From Adineta ricciae (taxonomy: Eukaryota; Rotifera; Eurotatoria; Adinetida; Adinetidae): 64,000 nt of DNA. The position numbers and the translations under genes are program-made. The notes under the pieces are model-generated. The model was not told where the DNA came from. It saw nothing but the letters and a program-made list of their open reading frames with translations, and did not search any database. Below, in pieces: positions 61,404-64,000 of the stretch. Numbering within the stretch: the first letter of the stretch is position 1; each line of letters opens with the position of its first letter. Where the stretch lies: contig CAJNOJ010000115.1 of assembly GCA_905250025.1 (NCBI GenBank), forward strand, positions 124,001 to 188,000, in the 5' to 3' direction.

Positions 61404-64000
61404 TCAGTGATCAGTAGTTGGTTTTTCCACCGTCGGAGAATTTCCATTGCTCTGTTCTAAGTCACCACTGAAGGGCACTTGCAAACCATCACGTTCTCCC
61501 AATAACCAATAGGTCAACATTTCGCCTTTACCCTAGAAGAAGTATTGATAATTGAGAGAGATCTTTTGAAAAGATCTAGAATTTACTTTGAGATTAACTT
61601 GTCCACGTTCTTTTAACGTGAATGTTTGGAATTTATCAAGTAATGCTTTAGTAAGAGGAGATATATGAATTCGTAGTGGTTGACCATTGGATTCCATTCG
61701 TGATGCCACGTTAACTGTGTCACCGAACAAACAATATCTAAAATAAACACAATCCTTCATTTGTTTCACATCTGCCCTTTAAGATATCCTGTTACCTCGG
61801 CATCTTCAAACCAACAACACCCGCCACACATGGACCTAAGAAACTCAGTTGTGCACATAATAAAAGCAAGGAGAATGATTCTACCTGAATGAATACCGAT
61901 ACGAATTTTTAACTGTTCATCAGGTCGATGCCGAATACGAAAGTGTATAACTGCGTCGAGTATAGTTAACGCCATACGCGAGATTTCGCGTGCATGTAAA
62001 TCCCCATTACGTGTTGGCAAACCGCTAACAACCATATAAGCATCACCGATCGTTTCAACCTTGTAAACATCGAATGCTTCGATAATCGAATCGAAGCATG
62101 TGTACAGATCGTTTAGTAAAGACACAATCTGATCGAAAAAAGACATTTGATTTTGACAATTTCGTAAATGAGCTCATGTTTTACTTGTAATGGTGTACTT
62201 TCTGCTGATATTCTTGTGAAACCAACAATATCGGAAAAATAGATCGTCACACATTCAAAAGATTCAGCTGTAACTTGCTTGCCAGCCATTAATTCTGTCG
62301 TTACAGACCTTAAAACAAAACATTGCATGACTGTCTAGATGACTCATGTTTTCAATCGAGAATCTGTAGTGAGAAACAATTTTTCTTAAATTCGAAACGA
62401 GTTCAACTGCATAATATTTGGAATTATGTCTCATCATCGTAAATTATGTTCGCTTGACATATTAGTCTGAACGCAATCGTCTAACGAGCTGTTATTTTTT
62501 TGTCTCCGATTTGAAATATCAGAACGTGATTAACATGCAATGAGAATCTTTCTATAATGAGCGGGCTAATTCGTTGTTCCTTTTTCTTTTAATACCGAAA
62601 TGATTCGACATTAATCCGTTAGATCATATTTCATTAAGCAAGCTTAACAAATCTTAGAAAATTCGATCCATTGCAAGACTTACTGTGGCAATAAACGATA
62701 GAGTAATTCTTCGGCTTTTTTCTTTTCTAATAGGTAATCATTGGTACGTTCTTTAACAAGTTCTTCGAGATTATTTGTGTATTGTTCCATGCGCTGTAAG
62801 AGATTGTCGACAAGATTTTCATTGTCATATTTTCTAATTCGTACACATGACAGATGTCGATTAATTCACAGCAAATGGAAGATCTTACTTGCTCAATTTT
62901 TTTATTGTACTTGAAACGGATGCAAAATCAGGTCGGTCAGCTGGACTTTCTTGCCAGCAACGTTTCATTAAATTGCCTATTTCGAAGAGAGCATTATCAC
63001 TGAGAAACGGCGGCCGGATTTCGTTGCCGGATTTGATGGAATCGAAGATTTCCTTTGGCGAGACATTTGTTTCATTCATGGCGAAAAGACCACGGCGATA
63101 GATAATTTCGTGTAGGATGATGGAGAAACTATATACATCGCCTTTCTGTGTACCTGAGATAGGAGCATGTGGATCGCGAATAACTTCTGGTGCTGACCAG
63201 AGTAATGCTAAAATGGAAAGCGAACATTTCTCTTTCGAATAGATTCGAATTCAAGATCTTTTTACATTTATAGTACTGTTCACTATAGAGAGGATATTTT
63301 TGATGAAGAGGAGTTCGTAGTGATGGAATACCGTAATCGGAGATTTTAACAACAAACTAGAGAATGATCGAGATGGTGAAGTAAATGAGCAAGCGATATG
63401 TACTTACACGACTACCGACAAGACAGTTTGTACTTTTTAAATTTCCATGTGATTGTAGTTCACTATTATGAATATACAAAATTCCCTATGAAAAGGATGA
63501 TAAATGTAAGAATAAATGCATTCTCTTGATGGTTACTTTGACAATATCATGTATAATGGAATATTTAAACATATCATCGAGTTTTATTTGTGAATTTTCA
63601 AGTAAATCCTATTGTGACGATATGTTATTTAAAAGTAACGGAAGAGAATTCGAATAAATAACCTGTAAACTTCCTTTGGAGCAATATTCATTAGCTAGAA
63701 GCGGTGGATCTAGGCAGGCACCAATAAATCGGAGGAGATATTCACTTTGCATATCTTTGATCTAAAGATTCTCATACAGAAGAGCAATGAAGACTTCGCT
63801 GTATTTTTACCGCTTTCACTTGCATCAACAAAGATCGATTGACATCGATTCTTGTCTTATGTGGAATTAATTTTAACGTCACCATTGAACCCTAGAAACA
63901 CATCAGACATGATTTTCCTCAATCAAGATCGTATTCTCTTTCCAAAAAATGAGAATTGAATAGCCTGAGAACTAATAGTTATTCAAATTGGTTTAATTAT
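61404..64000 (-). CDS. Receptor guanylate cyclase, natriuretic-peptide-receptor type (3' part; 5' end outside window)
   Basis: Exons visible, transcript order: 63891-63811, 63761-63663, 63608-63537, 63485-63408, 63356-63266, 63207-62889, 62833-62684, 62308-62185, 62128-61885, 61835-61796, 61737-61587, 61532-61404. Phases close; stop at 61404. The kinase-homology domain shows [48 protein letters not shown] and [13 protein letters not shown] is HGN and DFG is DYG, as in ANP/BNP receptors, so it is a pseudokinase. The dimerisation coiled coil is [20 protein letters not shown]. In the cyclase domain YFSDIVGFT and VETIGDAYM carry both metal-binding Asp, the Glu of VETIGD and the Cys of RYCLFGD specify GTP, and [12 protein letters not shown] holds catalytic Asn and Arg. 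It should convert GTP to cGMP at the membrane. The tail after the cyclase is short. The extracellular and transmembrane parts lie beyond 64000. Confidence 0.94.
62309..62683 (-). other. Unusually long intron in the guanylate cyclase gene
   Basis: 375 bp between exons ending 62684 and starting 62308, several times the 45-60 bp seen in the rest of this gene. AT-rich; no coding frame, hairpin or transposon ends recognised. Confidence 0.6.

Overview
The window looks like nuclear DNA of a compact, AT-rich metazoan genome. Most coding exons are separated by very short GT-AG introns of about 45-70 bp. The gene set is animal: natriuretic-peptide-receptor-type guanylate cyclase, folliculin-interacting protein, MTMR10-like myotubularin, coactosin, UBL3 and an ATAD5-like clamp unloader. 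One intron-bearing GH43 glycosidase of bacterial/fungal flavour sits among them. Tiny introns plus a probably acquired plant-polymer enzyme make a bdelloid rotifer my best guess; this is inference, not proof.

Layout. 1-30646 (minus) is one giant secreted-protein gene. It has a signal peptide at 30646, then about 46 MAM modules, with about 12 LDL-receptor class A modules only in the part encoded left of about 16.3 kb. It runs off the left edge. 30647-32832 is gene-free. Then come, on plus: an MTMR10/11/12-type pseudophosphatase (32833-36199), farnesyl/geranylgeranyl transferase alpha subunit (36507-37537) and a secreted GH43 enzyme with a C-terminal carbohydrate-binding-like domain (37727-39373). 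A PhzF-family protein (39452-40360, minus) is divergent to mitochondrial GatA/QRSL1 (40598-42559, plus). GatA converges on a type II membrane protein with a D8C domain (42698-43637, minus). Next are coactosin (44970-45560, plus) and FNIP (45986-50332, plus), whose last intron carries a decayed LINE fragment. A perfect fold-back transposable element with a 9-bp target-site duplication lies at 50569-50953. The gene-poor 51-56.8 kb stretch contains one small secreted-protein gene (53456-53977, minus). The right end holds an ATAD5-like gene (56805-59563, minus) divergent to UBL3 (59934-60520, plus), and the 3' part of a receptor guanylate cyclase (61404 to beyond 64000, minus).

How they relate. 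There is no operon logic; these are independent eukaryotic genes in head-to-head and tail-to-tail arrangements. Two links are notable. FNTA encodes the shared alpha subunit of the enzymes that would prenylate the CaaX end (CSIL) of UBL3. FNIP and the myotubularin are both membrane-trafficking or nutrient-signalling regulators. Exon coordinates below were worked out by hand from GT/AG sites and reading-frame continuity. For every multi-exon gene outside the giant gene the phases close exactly, except that the receptor cyclase is cut by the window edge. In the giant gene only module positions, not every exon boundary, were resolved.
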